The position numbers and the translations under genes are program-made. 64,000 nucleotides of DNA. It comes from Methylobacteriaceae bacterium. Lineage in GTDB: Bacteria; Pseudomonadota; Alphaproteobacteria; Rhizobiales; Beijerinckiaceae. The stretch lies in assembly GCA_020638195.1 (NCBI GenBank), contig JACKJC010000001.1, positions 1,105,001-1,169,000 of the forward strand. The letters are read 5' to 3'. This document shows, piece by piece, positions 1-8,078 of the stretch (the stretch's first letter is position 1; each line of letters opens with the position of its first letter). The notes below the pieces were generated by a model that saw nothing but the letters and a program-made list of their open reading frames with translations, did no database searches and was not told the DNA's origin.

Positions 1-337
1 TATAGACCGCGTAGCCGATGGAGGGAGCGAGCGCGAGGCCGCGCTTCAACCCGCCGGTAAAGGCATGGAGATAGGCGAGATGCGCGAGCAGAAACGCGGC
101 GAGGCCCGGCAGGAAGCCTTGCTGCGGCCAGAGCAGGAACACGTCGCCCGTCAGCGAGGCGACAAGGCCGGCCAGAATGGCGCGGCTGTAGCCATCGCCG
201 CCCTCGCGCCACGCGGCGTAGGTGATGATCAGGATAGTCGTCAACGCCTTTGAGATTGCCGCGACCATCCAGGGGCCGGTCTGGAATGCGACGATCGAGA
301 CCGCGCCGCTGAGGGCGGCCGCCAGCGTGAGGATCAT
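1..337 (-). CDS. YhhN/TMEM86 family membrane protein, 3' end beyond the window
   Basis: Reading from an ATG at 337 towards the left edge gives about 112 residues of a hydrophobic multi-pass protein. It shows the YhhN (lysoplasmalogenase-like) signature order: a Lys in an early helix (KALTTILIITYAAW), then an AILAGLVASLTGDVFLLWPQ segment, then a GLAAFLLAHLAYLHAFTGG segment. The family is known as integral membrane proteins, and TMEM86B cleaves the vinyl ether of lysoplasmalogen; the bacterial substrate is unclear. The start codon overlaps the stop of the upstream CoA-transferase gene (ATGA), so the two are probably translationally coupled. The C-terminal half lies outside the window. Confidence 0.7.
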   Translation of the reverse strand, partial: MILTLAAALSGAVSIVAFQTGPWMVAAISKALTTILIITYAAWREGGDGYSRAILAGLVASLTGDVFLLWPQQGFLPGLAAFLLAHLAYLHAFTGGLKRGLALAPSIGYAVY

Positions 338-1500
338 CCCATGATCGCCTTGATCTCGTCGTGCGAGAGCCCGGCGTCCTTCAGCACGGCGCGCGTATGT
401 TCGCCGAGCGCGGCGGCGTGATTGCCGACGCGGGTTTGCGCTTCCGACATACGGAATGGAGGATTGAGCGCCTTGAACGAACCGCCGGCGTCGCTGACGT
501 CTACCAGCGCGTCGCGGTGCGCGATCTGCTCATCGGCAAGCGCCTCCGCCACCGTGCGATAGGGAGAGCAGGCGACGTCGTGTTTTTCGAGCGCGGCGAT
601 GCATTCGTCGCGCGTTAGCGTGCGCGACCAGTTTTCGAGTTCGCTCATGCATTCGTCCCAGTGCGCGCGACGCTGGGGATATTCGGCGAAGCGCGGATCG
701 GTTATGAAATCCGCGCGGCCGGCGGCGGTGACGAAATTTCGGAACGCCTTTTCGGTGACGACGGCGACCATCACATAGCCGTTCTTCGTCTCCATCGGCC
801 CGAACATCGGCCGCGAGGGCGGCTCGATCGGGAATTGCGACCATTGCAATTCGTTGAGCGTGAGGCTCAGCATGCTTTCCAGCATCGACACGTCGATATG
901 CTGGCCGCGCCCTGTCTTCTCGCGCTGATAGAGCGCGGTCGTGATCGCGGAATAGGCGTAGACGCCGCTCACCACGTCGGCGTGGAATACGCCGCAGAAA
1001 TCCGGCCGCGTGCGGCCTTGCTGATAGGCGAGATGGGCAAGATCGTAGCCCGACGCCGCATGGATGACCGGCGCATAAGCCGGCCGTTCCGCCCAGGGCC
1101 CAGTCTGCCCGTAGCCCGACATGGAGCAGAAGACGAGTTTGGGATTGACCTTCGACAGTGTCTCGTAGTCGAGGCCGAGCCGCTTCATCACACCCGGCCG
1201 GAAATTCTCGACGATGATGTCGGCCTGTTCTGCGAGCCTGTGCACCGCAGCTATGGCGGCTGGCTTCTTCAGGTCGATCGACACGCTCTTTTTGCCCGCG
1301 TTCAGCTGGCCGAAGGCGGAGCTGGCACCGTTGCGCAGCGGCGGGCGCGCGCGCAGCACGTCGCCGTCGGGGCTTTCGATCTTGATCACCTCGGCGCCGA
1401 GATCCGAAAGCAGGCGCGCGCAATAGGGCCCCGCGATCGTCGTCGAGAAATCGAGAACCTTCAGTCCGCCGAGCGCCCTGCCGGATCGAGCCTTGCTCAT
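334..1500 (-). CDS. CaiB/BaiF (class III) CoA-transferase
   Basis: This 388-residue protein would move CoA between an acyl-CoA donor and a carboxylic acid in the cytoplasm. The family's N-terminal Rossmann part is clear (LKVLDFSTTIAGPYCARLLS, then GAEVIKIE), followed by ENFRPGVMKRLGLDYE. Asp175 in CGVFHADVV fits the family's catalytic aspartate, which forms the acyl anhydride. An upstream in-frame ATG at 1521 exists, but the ATG at 1500 has GGGAGG six bases before it and is preferred. The gene diverges from the thiolase-like gene at 1607 and overlaps the YhhN gene downstream. The substrate cannot be told from sequence. Confidence 0.85.
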   Translation of the reverse strand: MSKARSGRALGGLKVLDFSTTIAGPYCARLLSDLGAEVIKIESPDGDVLRARPPLRNGASSAFGQLNAGKKSVSIDLKKPAAIAAVHRLAEQADIIVENFRPGVMKRLGLDYETLSKVNPKLVFCSMSGYGQTGPWAERPAYAPVIHAASGYDLAHLAYQQGRTRPDFCGVFHADVVSGVYAYSAITTALYQREKTGRGQHIDVSMLESMLSLTLNELQWSQFPIEPPSRPMFGPMETKNGYVMVAVVTEKAFRNFVTAAGRADFITDPRFAEYPQRRAHWDECMSELENWSRTLTRDECIAALEKHDVACSPYRTVAEALADEQIAHRDALVDVSDAGGSFKALNPPFRMSEAQTRVGNHAAALGEHTRAVLKDAGLSHDEIKAIMG

Positions 1501-1606
1501 CTGCGCCTCCCGCATGTCCATTGTGCGCCACCATGCATTGGCGGCGATGCTTCTTGGCCTTTAAGATCGCACGCAAGTTCGCGCCTGGGAAGAAACGGAC
1601 AACCGA

Positions 1607-2776
1607 ATGAGCATCAACAGGGCGGCCTGCATCGCCGGCATATACGAACATCCCACCCGGCACGCGCCCGACAAGTCGCTCGCCCAGCTCCATGCGGAAG
1701 TCGCGAAAGGCGCGCTGGAAGACGCAGGCCTGTCGAAGAATGACATTGACGGCTATTTCTGCGCGGGCGATGCGCCGGGCATGGGCCCGATCTCCATGGT
1801 CGATTATCTCGGCCTCAAGCCGCGCCATGTCGATTCCACCGATGTCGGCGGCTCGTCCTACCTGCTGCACGTCTCGCATGCCGCGCAGGCGATCGCCGCC
1901 GGCAAATGCGACGTCGCCCTGATCACGCTCGCCGGCAAGCCGCGTTCGGAAGGCATGGCGACCGGCACGGCGCCGCGTGTCGTGGCGCCCTCCGTGCCCG
2001 ACGCGCAGTTCGAGCAGCCCTATGCGCCCACCATCGCCAACATGTACGCCATGGTGGCGATGCGTCACATGCACGACTGGGGCACGACCAGCGAACAGCT
2101 CGCCTGGATCAAGGTCGCCGCCTCGCATCACGCGCAGCACAATCCGCATGCGCTTTTGCGCAATGTCGTGACGGTGGAAGATGTCGTGAATTCGCCGATG
2201 GTGGCTTCGCCGCTGCATCGGCTCGATTGCTGCGTCATCACCGACGGCGGCGGCGCCATCATCGTCACGCGGCCGGAGATCGCCAAGAATCTGAAGAAGC
2301 CCGTCGTCAACATTCTCGGCGCGGGCGAAAGCCCGAAGCACACCGACGGCGGGCGGATCGATCTCTCCTATACCGGCATCGAGGCCGCAGGCCGCCGCGC
2401 CTGGGAGGAATCTGGCGTAAAGCCCGCCGACATGAAATACGCTTCGTTCTACGACAGTTTCACCATCACCGTGCTGAAGCAGATCGAGGACCTCGGCTTC
2501 TGCGAAAAAGGGCAGGGCGGCAGGTTCGTGTCGGACGGCAATCTGATTTCCGGCGTCGGCAAATTGCCCTTCAACACCGATGGCGGCGGGCTCTGCTCCA
2601 ACCATCCCGCCAATCGCGGCGGCCTGACCAAAGTGCTGGAGGCCGTACGCCAGTTGCGCGGCGAGGCGCATCCGGCCGTGCAGGTGAAGAATTGCGATCT
2701 CGCGGTTGCCTCGGGCACCGGCGGTTCGCTCGGCACGCGCCACGGCGCGGCCGTTCTTGTGATGGAGCGCGCATGA
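1607..2776 (+). CDS. Thiolase-fold protein lacking the nucleophilic Cys; probable acyl-CoA aldolase or transferase subunit
   Basis: The 389 residues have the SCP-x/acetyl-CoA acetyltransferase layout: an N-terminal lobe ending in AAQAIAAGKCDVALITLAG, a C-terminal lobe with CSNHPANRGG (His333) and a final SGTGGSLGTRHGAAVLVMER. Where thiolases carry the acyl-accepting Cys, this protein reads STDVGGSSYLL, so residue 79 is Asp and no Cys lies between residues 53 and 100. The His of the second lobe is kept. Its stop overlaps the start of a DUF35 zinc-ribbon gene. Family knowledge: thiolase-like proteins of this kind paired with DUF35 partners include the steroid side-chain aldolase Ltp2. A retro-aldol or Claisen-type role without a covalent Cys intermediate is therefore inferred; the substrate is unknown. 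Confidence 0.8.
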   Translation: MSINRAACIAGIYEHPTRHAPDKSLAQLHAEVAKGALEDAGLSKNDIDGYFCAGDAPGMGPISMVDYLGLKPRHVDSTDVGGSSYLLHVSHAAQAIAAGKCDVALITLAGKPRSEGMATGTAPRVVAPSVPDAQFEQPYAPTIANMYAMVAMRHMHDWGTTSEQLAWIKVAASHHAQHNPHALLRNVVTVEDVVNSPMVASPLHRLDCCVITDGGGAIIVTRPEIAKNLKKPVVNILGAGESPKHTDGGRIDLSYTGIEAAGRRAWEESGVKPADMKYASFYDSFTITVLKQIEDLGFCEKGQGGRFVSDGNLISGVGKLPFNTDGGGLCSNHPANRGGLTKVLEAVRQLRGEAHPAVQVKNCDLAVASGTGGSLGTRHGAAVLVMERA

Positions 2777-3162
2777 TGACGACGCAACGCAAGATTCTCG
2801 CGCCCGTCGCCAATGTCGAGACGCAGGCCTACTGGGACGCCGCAGACGCCGGCAAGCTGCTGGTGAAGAAATGCCAGTCCTGCGGCGAGCCGCATTTCTA
2901 CCCGCGCGCTCTCTGCCCCTTCTGTTTCGGCGAAACCGAATGGCAGGAGACCAACGGCGAGGGCGAGATCTATTCCTTCTCTGTAATGCGCCGCGCCGAG
3001 ACGCCCTACGCCATCGCCTTCGTCAAGCTCGACGCTGGGCCGACGATGATGAGCAACATCGTCGACTGCGATTTCGATGGGATCGCCATCGGCCAGCGCG
3101 TTCGCGTCGTCTTCCAGCCCTCGAACGGCGGCCACAAAGTGCCCATGTTCACGCCGGTGTGA
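2773..3162 (+). CDS. DUF35 zinc-ribbon/OB-fold acyl-CoA-associated protein
   Basis: This 129-residue protein starts at tandem ATG codons, the first overlapping the thiolase-like stop (ATGA). A rubredoxin-like zinc ribbon is formed by Cys34, Cys37, Cys48 and Cys51 (KKCQSCGEPHFYPRALCPFC). It is followed by an OB-fold region (GEGEIYSFSVMRR, then IGQRVRVVFQP). DUF35 proteins usually bind and activate thiolase-fold partners; in Ltp2-ChsH2 and BbsAB-type enzymes this subunit is needed for activity. The coupling here strongly suggests a heteromeric enzyme with the upstream protein. It lies inside a longer open frame that starts at 1906 and is antiparallel noise before 2773. Confidence 0.85.
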   Translation: MMTTQRKILAPVANVETQAYWDAADAGKLLVKKCQSCGEPHFYPRALCPFCFGETEWQETNGEGEIYSFSVMRRAETPYAIAFVKLDAGPTMMSNIVDCDFDGIAIGQRVRVVFQPSNGGHKVPMFTPV

Positions 3163-3245
3163 TCGGGCGAAGAACGAGACAAGCCTGAGTCTTTGGTCTA
3201 TAACTGAACCATATGCGGCCATCGAAGAGCTGCGGGGAGGATGTT

Positions 3246-4931
3246 ATGGACAAGATCTGGCTCAACTCCTATCCGCCGGGCGTTCCGGGCGACGTCGACG
3301 TGAGCGGCTACGAGTCGCTCGCGGCGCTGTTCGAGGAGAGCTACAAGAAGCACGCGAACGACAAGGCCTATGTCTGCATGGACAAGGCCATCACCTTCGG
3401 CGACATCGACCGCATGTCGCGGCTCTTCGCCGCCTGGCTGCAAGCCAAAGGCCTCAAGCAGGGTGACCGCGTCGCCATCATGCTGCCGAACGTGCTGCAA
3501 TATCCGGTGGCGCTCGCGGCCGTCATCCGCGCGGGCTTCATCGCGGTCAACGTCAACCCGCTCTACACGCCGCGCGAACTCGAGCATCAGCTGAAGGATT
3601 CCGGCGCGCTGGCCATCGTCGTGCTCGAGAATTTCGCCTCCGTCCTGCAGCAGGCCTTGCCCAAGACGCAGGTCAAGCACGTGGTCGTCGCCAGCATGGG
3701 CGACATGCTGGGCGCCTTGAAGGGGGCCATCGTCAATTTCGTCGTGCGCCGCAAAATGGTGCCGGCATGGTCGCTGCCCGGCCACACGACCTTCAAGGCC
3801 GCGCTGGCCGAAGGCGCGGGCAAGCCCTTTACCGCGCCGACCATCCAGCGCGAGGATATCGCCATCCTCCAATATACTGGCGGCACGACCGGCGTTTCCA
3901 AGGGCGCGATCCTCACGCACCGCGCGCTGCTCGCGGCCGTCCTCGCCTCCGAGGCCTGGCTGCAACCCGCCATGGCCTCGGGCAAGATCCAGGGTCAGCT
4001 CGTCTCGATTTGCGCGCTGCCGCTCTATCACGTCTTCGCGCTGGTCTCTGTCGCCTTCCTCGCGTTGCGGCTCGGCGGCGTCTGCATCCTCATTCCCAAT
4101 CCGCGCGACATTCCGGGCTTGGTGAAGGAGATGGGCAAGTACCGTTTCAACACGTTCCCGGCGGTCAACACGCTGTTCAACGCGCTGGTCAACAACCCCG
4201 ACTTCGCCAAGCTGGACTTCTCGGGGCTCGCCGTCTCCAACGGCGGCGGCATGGCGGTGCAGGAGGCGGTGGCGAAGAAATGGTTCGCCATCACCGGCTG
4301 CCCGATCATCGAGGGCTACGGCCTGTCGGAGACATCTTCCGGCGTGACCTGCAACCGCGCCGACAGCGAGAAATTCACCGGCACGATCGGCCTGCCCATG
4401 CCGGGCGTCGAGATCAAGATTCTCGACGACGACGGCAATGAGGTGAAGCACGGCGACCCCGGCGAGATCGCGATCCGCGCGCCGATGAACATGTCCGGCT
4501 ACTGGCAGCGTCCGGACGAGACCGCCAAGGTAATGACGGCGGACGGCTTCTTCCGCTCCGGCGACATCGGCACGATGGATGATGATGGCTATCTGCGCAT
4601 CGTCGACCGCAAGAAGGACATGATCCTCGTCTCGGGCTTCAACGTCTATCCCAACGAGATCGAGGCCGCGATGGCCGAGCACCCCGACGTGCTGGAATGC
4701 GCGGTCGTCGGCCTGCCGGATTCCAATTCAGGCGAGAAGGTCGCGCTCTATGTCGTGCCCAACAAGCCCGGCGTAACCAAGGAACATCTCAGCAAGTTCG
4801 CGGAAGCGAACCTCGCCGGCTACAAGCGGCCCAAGCACATCGAGTTTCGCGAGACCCTGCCCAAGACCAACGTCGGCAAGATTCTTCGGCGCGAATTGCG
4901 CGACGAGGCGATGAAGGGGCAGGGGAAGTAG
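3246..4931 (+). CDS. fadD: Long-chain-fatty-acid--CoA ligase
   Basis: It activates fatty acids to acyl-CoA with ATP, on or near the inner membrane. The 561-residue length equals E. coli FadD, and the N-terminus closely resembles it (WLNSYPPGVP, then NVNPLYTPRELEHQLKDSGA). Seen motifs: P-loop-like YTGGTTGVSKG near residue 211, GYGLSET near 357, linker RKKDMILVSGF near 455 and the C-terminal Lys motif NVGKILRRELRDE near 542. The start at 3246 follows GGGGAGG; an in-frame ATG at 3213 is less likely. It begins about 80 bases after the thiolase/DUF35 pair and probably supplies acyl-CoA to this catabolic neighbourhood. Confidence 0.95.
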   Translation: MDKIWLNSYPPGVPGDVDVSGYESLAALFEESYKKHANDKAYVCMDKAITFGDIDRMSRLFAAWLQAKGLKQGDRVAIMLPNVLQYPVALAAVIRAGFIAVNVNPLYTPRELEHQLKDSGALAIVVLENFASVLQQALPKTQVKHVVVASMGDMLGALKGAIVNFVVRRKMVPAWSLPGHTTFKAALAEGAGKPFTAPTIQREDIAILQYTGGTTGVSKGAILTHRALLAAVLASEAWLQPAMASGKIQGQLVSICALPLYHVFALVSVAFLALRLGGVCILIPNPRDIPGLVKEMGKYRFNTFPAVNTLFNALVNNPDFAKLDFSGLAVSNGGGMAVQEAVAKKWFAITGCPIIEGYGLSETSSGVTCNRADSEKFTGTIGLPMPGVEIKILDDDGNEVKHGDPGEIAIRAPMNMSGYWQRPDETAKVMTADGFFRSGDIGTMDDDGYLRIVDRKKDMILVSGFNVYPNEIEAAMAEHPDVLECAVVGLPDSNSGEKVALYVVPNKPGVTKEHLSKFAEANLAGYKRPKHIEFRETLPKTNVGKILRRELRDEAMKGQGK

Positions 4932-4940
4932 AGGGTTTCC

Positions 4941-4992
4941 CTCCCCGCAGGTACGAAGTCGGCTGTTGCCGACTTCGACCAGATACGGGGAG
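4941..4992. repeat. Dispersed 52-bp palindromic element, family E, copy 1
   Basis: The gap after fadD holds a palindrome with core arms CGAAGTCGGC and GCCGACTTCG, flanked by CTCCCCG and CGGGGAG. The same 52 bases occur in reverse orientation at 30796-30847 with no mismatch. It sits between the convergent fadD and hydrolase genes and could also act as a bidirectional terminator. Confidence 0.85.
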
Positions 4993-5003
4993 GTAGGTCA
5001 CCC

Positions 5004-5792
5004 CTACATCGCCCCCGCCAGCGCCTCCAGCGTCTCGGTCGCGCGTTCGATCATCACCATGTGCCCCGCGCCCTGCACGATCTGGATCGAACCTTTCGGC
5101 ATGGCGGCGGCAAGAGCGCGTGCGCCCTTGAGCGGCGTCATCATGTCGCGCGAGCCCTGCACCACCAGCGCGGGACAGGCGATTTTCGCGGCGTTTTCCG
5201 CCACCGCCTGATGCGCGTTGCAGGCCGCAAGATCGTTCGCCAGCACGCCCTTGTCGGCGCGTTCCAGCAAATCCTCGCTCGCGCCCGTCATCCAAACGCC
5301 CGGCCATTCGCACCCGCCGATGCCCGCGTGAAAACCGTGGCCCCACAGGTTCACCATGTCGATCGCGTCGTGGTGGTCCGCAGCGGCCGCGCCCAACAGA
5401 TCCTTCGACACGGGCATGGCGAGCGCGGCGCCGACGAGGCCGAGCGCGCGCGCTTTCTCAGGGTGGCGCGCGGCAAAGGAGATCGCAGCCAGCGCGCCCA
5501 TGGAATGCCCGACAATGGCCGCCTGCTTGACGCCGAGCTGATCGAGAACGGCCGCGACCCAATCCGCCATGTCCTCGATCGACGCCAGCAGCGGTCCGTC
5601 CGAACCGCCGTGGCCGGGAAAATCGAGCGCCAGCACGGCGCGCCCGCGATAGGCGAACCAGCGCGATTGCAGGAACCACACGGTGTGATCCATGCCCGCG
5701 CCATGCAGGAAGACGACGACGGGTTTTGCCGCATCGAAGGCGACGCCGCCGGTCGAGGCGTGGACCTTCTTGCCGTTGAGGGAAATGTCCAT
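5004..5792 (-). CDS. Alpha/beta-fold hydrolase
   Basis: This 262-residue cytoplasmic hydrolase has the full alpha/beta triad: Ser97 in VGHSMGA, an Asp in VQGSRDMMTP and a His in VQGAGHMVM, with the oxyanion strand VVVFLHGAGMDHTVW early on. It starts three bases after the stop of the O-acetylhomoserine sulfhydrylase gene, and AAGGG in that gene's end serves as ribosome site, so the two form an operon. The fold covers esterases, dehalogenases and MhpC-type C-C hydrolases; no motif decides among them. Confidence 0.8.
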   Translation of the reverse strand: MDISLNGKKVHASTGGVAFDAAKPVVVFLHGAGMDHTVWFLQSRWFAYRGRAVLALDFPGHGGSDGPLLASIEDMADWVAAVLDQLGVKQAAIVGHSMGALAAISFAARHPEKARALGLVGAALAMPVSKDLLGAAAADHHDAIDMVNLWGHGFHAGIGGCEWPGVWMTGASEDLLERADKGVLANDLAACNAHQAVAENAAKIACPALVVQGSRDMMTPLKGARALAAAMPKGSIQIVQGAGHMVMIERATETLEALAGAM

Positions 5793-5795
5793 CGC

Positions 5796-7091
5796 TCAAC
5801 CCTTCTGCGAGAAGCGCAGGGCCTGCGCGAGATCGCCCGTGATGTCGTTCACGTTTTCAAGCCCGACCGACAGCCGGATCATGTCCTCGCCGACGCCCGC
5901 TTTCGCGAGCTGTTCGGCGTTCATCTGCCGGTGCGTCGTGGATGCGGGATGAATGACCAGCGTCTTGGCGTCGCCGACATTCGCGAGATGGCTGGCGAGC
6001 TGCAGCGCCTCGATGAACTTGCGGCCCGCCTCGCGTCCGCCCTTCACGCCGAACGTGACGATCGAGCCCGCGCCTTTCGGCAGCAGTCTCTTGGCGAGCG
6101 CATGGTCAGGATGCGTTTCCAACGTCGGATGGTTCGTCCAGGCGACGGCATCGTTCTTCTGGAGAAATGCGAGCACGGCCGCCGTATTCGACACATGCCG
6201 CTCCATGCGCAGCGGCAGGGTCTCGATGCCCTGCAACAGGTGGAAGGCATGCGTCGGCGACAGGCACGCGCCGAAATCGCGCAAGCCTTCCGCCCGCGCC
6301 CGCATCGCGAAGGCGATGGGCCCGAATTCCTCGGCGAAGACGAGATTGTCGTAGCCGGCGTAGGGCTCGCTCATCGTCGGGAATTTGCCCGACGCGCGCC
6401 AGTCGAATCGCCCGCCGTCGATCACCACGCCGCCGATGGCGATGCCGTGGCCGCCGATCCATTTGGTGATCGAATGCATGACGATATCGGCGCCGAGATC
6501 GAAGGGCCGGCACAGGTACGGCGTGGCGAACGTATTGTCGATCATCAGCGGCAGGCCGGCCTCGTGCGCGATGGTAGCGACGGCCGGAATATCCAGGACT
6601 TCGAGGCCGGGATTGCCGATGGTCTCGCCGAGCACGAATTTCGTGTTGGGCTGGATCGCCGCCTTGATGCCCGCATGGTCGCGCGGCTGCACGAAAGTCG
6701 TCGTAATGCCGAAACGCGGCAGCGTCTGCGCCAGCATGTTGACCGTGCCGCCGTAGAGCGAAGCCGACGCTACGATATGGTCGCCGGCGTTCAGAAGCGT
6801 AGCGATGGCCAGATGCAGCGCGGCCTGTCCGCTCGCCGTGCACACTGCCGCCGATCCGCCCTCGAGCGCGGCGAGGCGCTCCTCCAGCACCGCCACGGTC
6901 GGGTTGGAAATACGTGAATAGATGTGCCCGCCGACTTCGAGATTGAACAGGGCGGCCGCATGATCGGCGTCTCGGAACACATAGCTCGTCGTCTGATGGA
7001 TCGGCGTCGCGCGCGACCCGGTGACGGGGTCGGGATGCTGGCCCGCATGCAGGCTCAGCGTTTCGAAGGCGGGCGGTTTTGGTGCGGCCAT
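5796..7091 (-). CDS. metY: O-acetylhomoserine (thiol)-lyase, PLP-dependent
   Basis: It converts O-acetylhomoserine and sulfide (or methanethiol) to homocysteine (or methionine). The 431 residues match the Cys/Met metabolism PLP family of about 430: FETLSLHAGQHPDP at the start, YSRISNPTVAVLEERLAALE, Asp185 in LMIDNTFATPYLCRP (binds the PLP nitrogen) and Lys210 in HSITKWIGGHG (Schiff base). A longer frame to 7334 runs through the neighbouring secreted-protein gene and is not needed: the ATG at 7091 begins the conserved domain. I looked for a SAM-II riboswitch in the leader and did not recognise one. The symbol could equally be metZ. Confidence 0.92.
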   Translation of the reverse strand: MAAPKPPAFETLSLHAGQHPDPVTGSRATPIHQTTSYVFRDADHAAALFNLEVGGHIYSRISNPTVAVLEERLAALEGGSAAVCTASGQAALHLAIATLLNAGDHIVASASLYGGTVNMLAQTLPRFGITTTFVQPRDHAGIKAAIQPNTKFVLGETIGNPGLEVLDIPAVATIAHEAGLPLMIDNTFATPYLCRPFDLGADIVMHSITKWIGGHGIAIGGVVIDGGRFDWRASGKFPTMSEPYAGYDNLVFAEEFGPIAFAMRARAEGLRDFGACLSPTHAFHLLQGIETLPLRMERHVSNTAAVLAFLQKNDAVAWTNHPTLETHPDHALAKRLLPKGAGSIVTFGVKGGREAGRKFIEALQLASHLANVGDAKTLVIHPASTTHRQMNAEQLAKAGVGEDMIRLSVGLENVNDITGDLAQALRFSQKG

Positions 7092-7152
7092 GATTCCGGT
7101 CTCGTTGGGGTGGCGTATGCAACACGAATGCGCGCGTGGGCGCAAACCCGTG

Positions 7153-7527
7153 CTATTTCTTCTTGCTCTTTTTCCTGCGCCTCGAGGGCGCCGGCTCCGG
7201 CTCGGCCGGCTGCTGCGGACAGAAGGCCGGGTCGCGCGCGCAGCGCATCTTGCGGATCGTGGCGTTCGCCTCGCGCACCGCGCGCTCGGTCTCGGCGGCG
7301 ATACAGCCGCGATAAGCGAAGACGCTCGCCACATAGCGCTCGACGTCGGTCTCGCAGGCCTTTAGCCTTTTCTCGCTGGCGTCGGTCACGGCCTCGACGC
7401 AGGATGGCGGCGTCGGCGGCGCGCAATAATTGAAATGCTTGAAGGCGGTCTGCGCATGCGCAGGCGCGAGCGTCGCGGCAAGAGTGGCGCAGGCGAGGAA
7501 GCGCAAGGCGAAACGCGAGACCTTCAT
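7153..7527 (-). CDS. Small secreted protein with Lys/Arg-rich tail, function unknown
   Basis: This 124-residue protein starts with a clear Sec signal peptide (hydrophobic FALRFLACATLAATLA, probable cleavage after AHA near residue 25). The mature part has six Cys (in FNYCAPPTPPSC, KACETD, YRGCIA, KMRCARDPAFC), suggesting disulfides in the periplasm. It ends in a Pro/Glu stretch and a very basic SRRRKKSKKK tail. Start at 7527 chosen because it begins the signal peptide. It lies 61 bases upstream of metY on the same strand. No family recognised. Confidence 0.7.
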   Translation of the reverse strand: MKVSRFALRFLACATLAATLAPAHAQTAFKHFNYCAPPTPPSCVEAVTDASEKRLKACETDVERYVASVFAYRGCIAAETERAVREANATIRKMRCARDPAFCPQQPAEPEPAPSRRRKKSKKK

Positions 7528-7623
7528 AGCGCAAGGTATGGCTGCAGCTTCGCCCGCGCGCAACCTTGGCGCGTCGCCCCGGCGCCATAGATAGGTCGGG
7601 ATCGATGTCGTCCGGAGCGCCCC

Positions 7624-7992
7624 ATGACCACGAGACATGATCAGGTCTATTCCGCCGCCGTGATCGCGACGCGTCTGGTCGGTGATCTCGGGCGGTGGAA
7701 ATACGCAGATGGCGCGATCTGCCGCACGTACAGGACGGAGGACTGGCGCGCGACGTTGCTGGCGGCGGGCGCGGTCGCGCATCTGGCGGAAGCAGCCTGG
7801 CATCACCCGGAAATGATCCTCAACTATTCTTCTCTCGAAATCCGCCTCAACACGCATACGGCCGGCGGCGTTACCGACAAGGACTTCGAGCTGGCGGCCA
7901 GAATCGAGACGCTTCTAGGCTGGCGGCCTGGCTCGGAAGGCGGCGCGCTGGAGGGGACGCCGGAGAACGTCGGCTATATCCAGAAGGATTGA
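7624..7992 (+). CDS. phhB: Pterin-4-alpha-carbinolamine dehydratase
   Basis: The 122 residues show the PCD/DCoH signature: His60-His61-Pro62 in AAWHHPEM, an aromatic Tyr68, His78 in RLNTHTAGG and Asp near 87. The enzyme dehydrates 4a-hydroxytetrahydrobiopterin to quinonoid dihydropterin after aromatic hydroxylases. No phenylalanine hydroxylase is in view; instead folP and folK follow on the same strand after an 86-base gap, so a role alongside folate metabolism is plausible. The N-terminus is slightly longer than minimal PCDs. Confidence 0.88.
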   Translation: MTTRHDQVYSAAVIATRLVGDLGRWKYADGAICRTYRTEDWRATLLAAGAVAHLAEAAWHHPEMILNYSSLEIRLNTHTAGGVTDKDFELAARIETLLGWRPGSEGGALEGTPENVGYIQKD

Positions 7993-8078
7993 CCTGCCGC
8001 GTCCGCCGGTGTCATTCCCCCCGCACGCGGGATTCCAGAGCCGCTTTCGACCATCTGGAAGACATGCTCGAAGGCGGG

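Noticed and set aside
530..2743. 737-codon minus-strand open frame across the CoA-transferase and thiolase genes
   Set aside because: It covers two real genes of opposite direction in wrong frames and shows only low-complexity composition.
5061..6917. 618-codon plus-strand open frame opposite the hydrolase and metY genes
   Set aside because: Antisense of two clearly conserved genes; no recognisable motif.
7092..7152. SAM-II riboswitch in the metY leader
   Set aside because: Rhizobiales often carry one before methionine genes, but the 61 bases here show neither the conserved core nor a pseudoknot I could draw, and the secreted-protein gene lies directly upstream.
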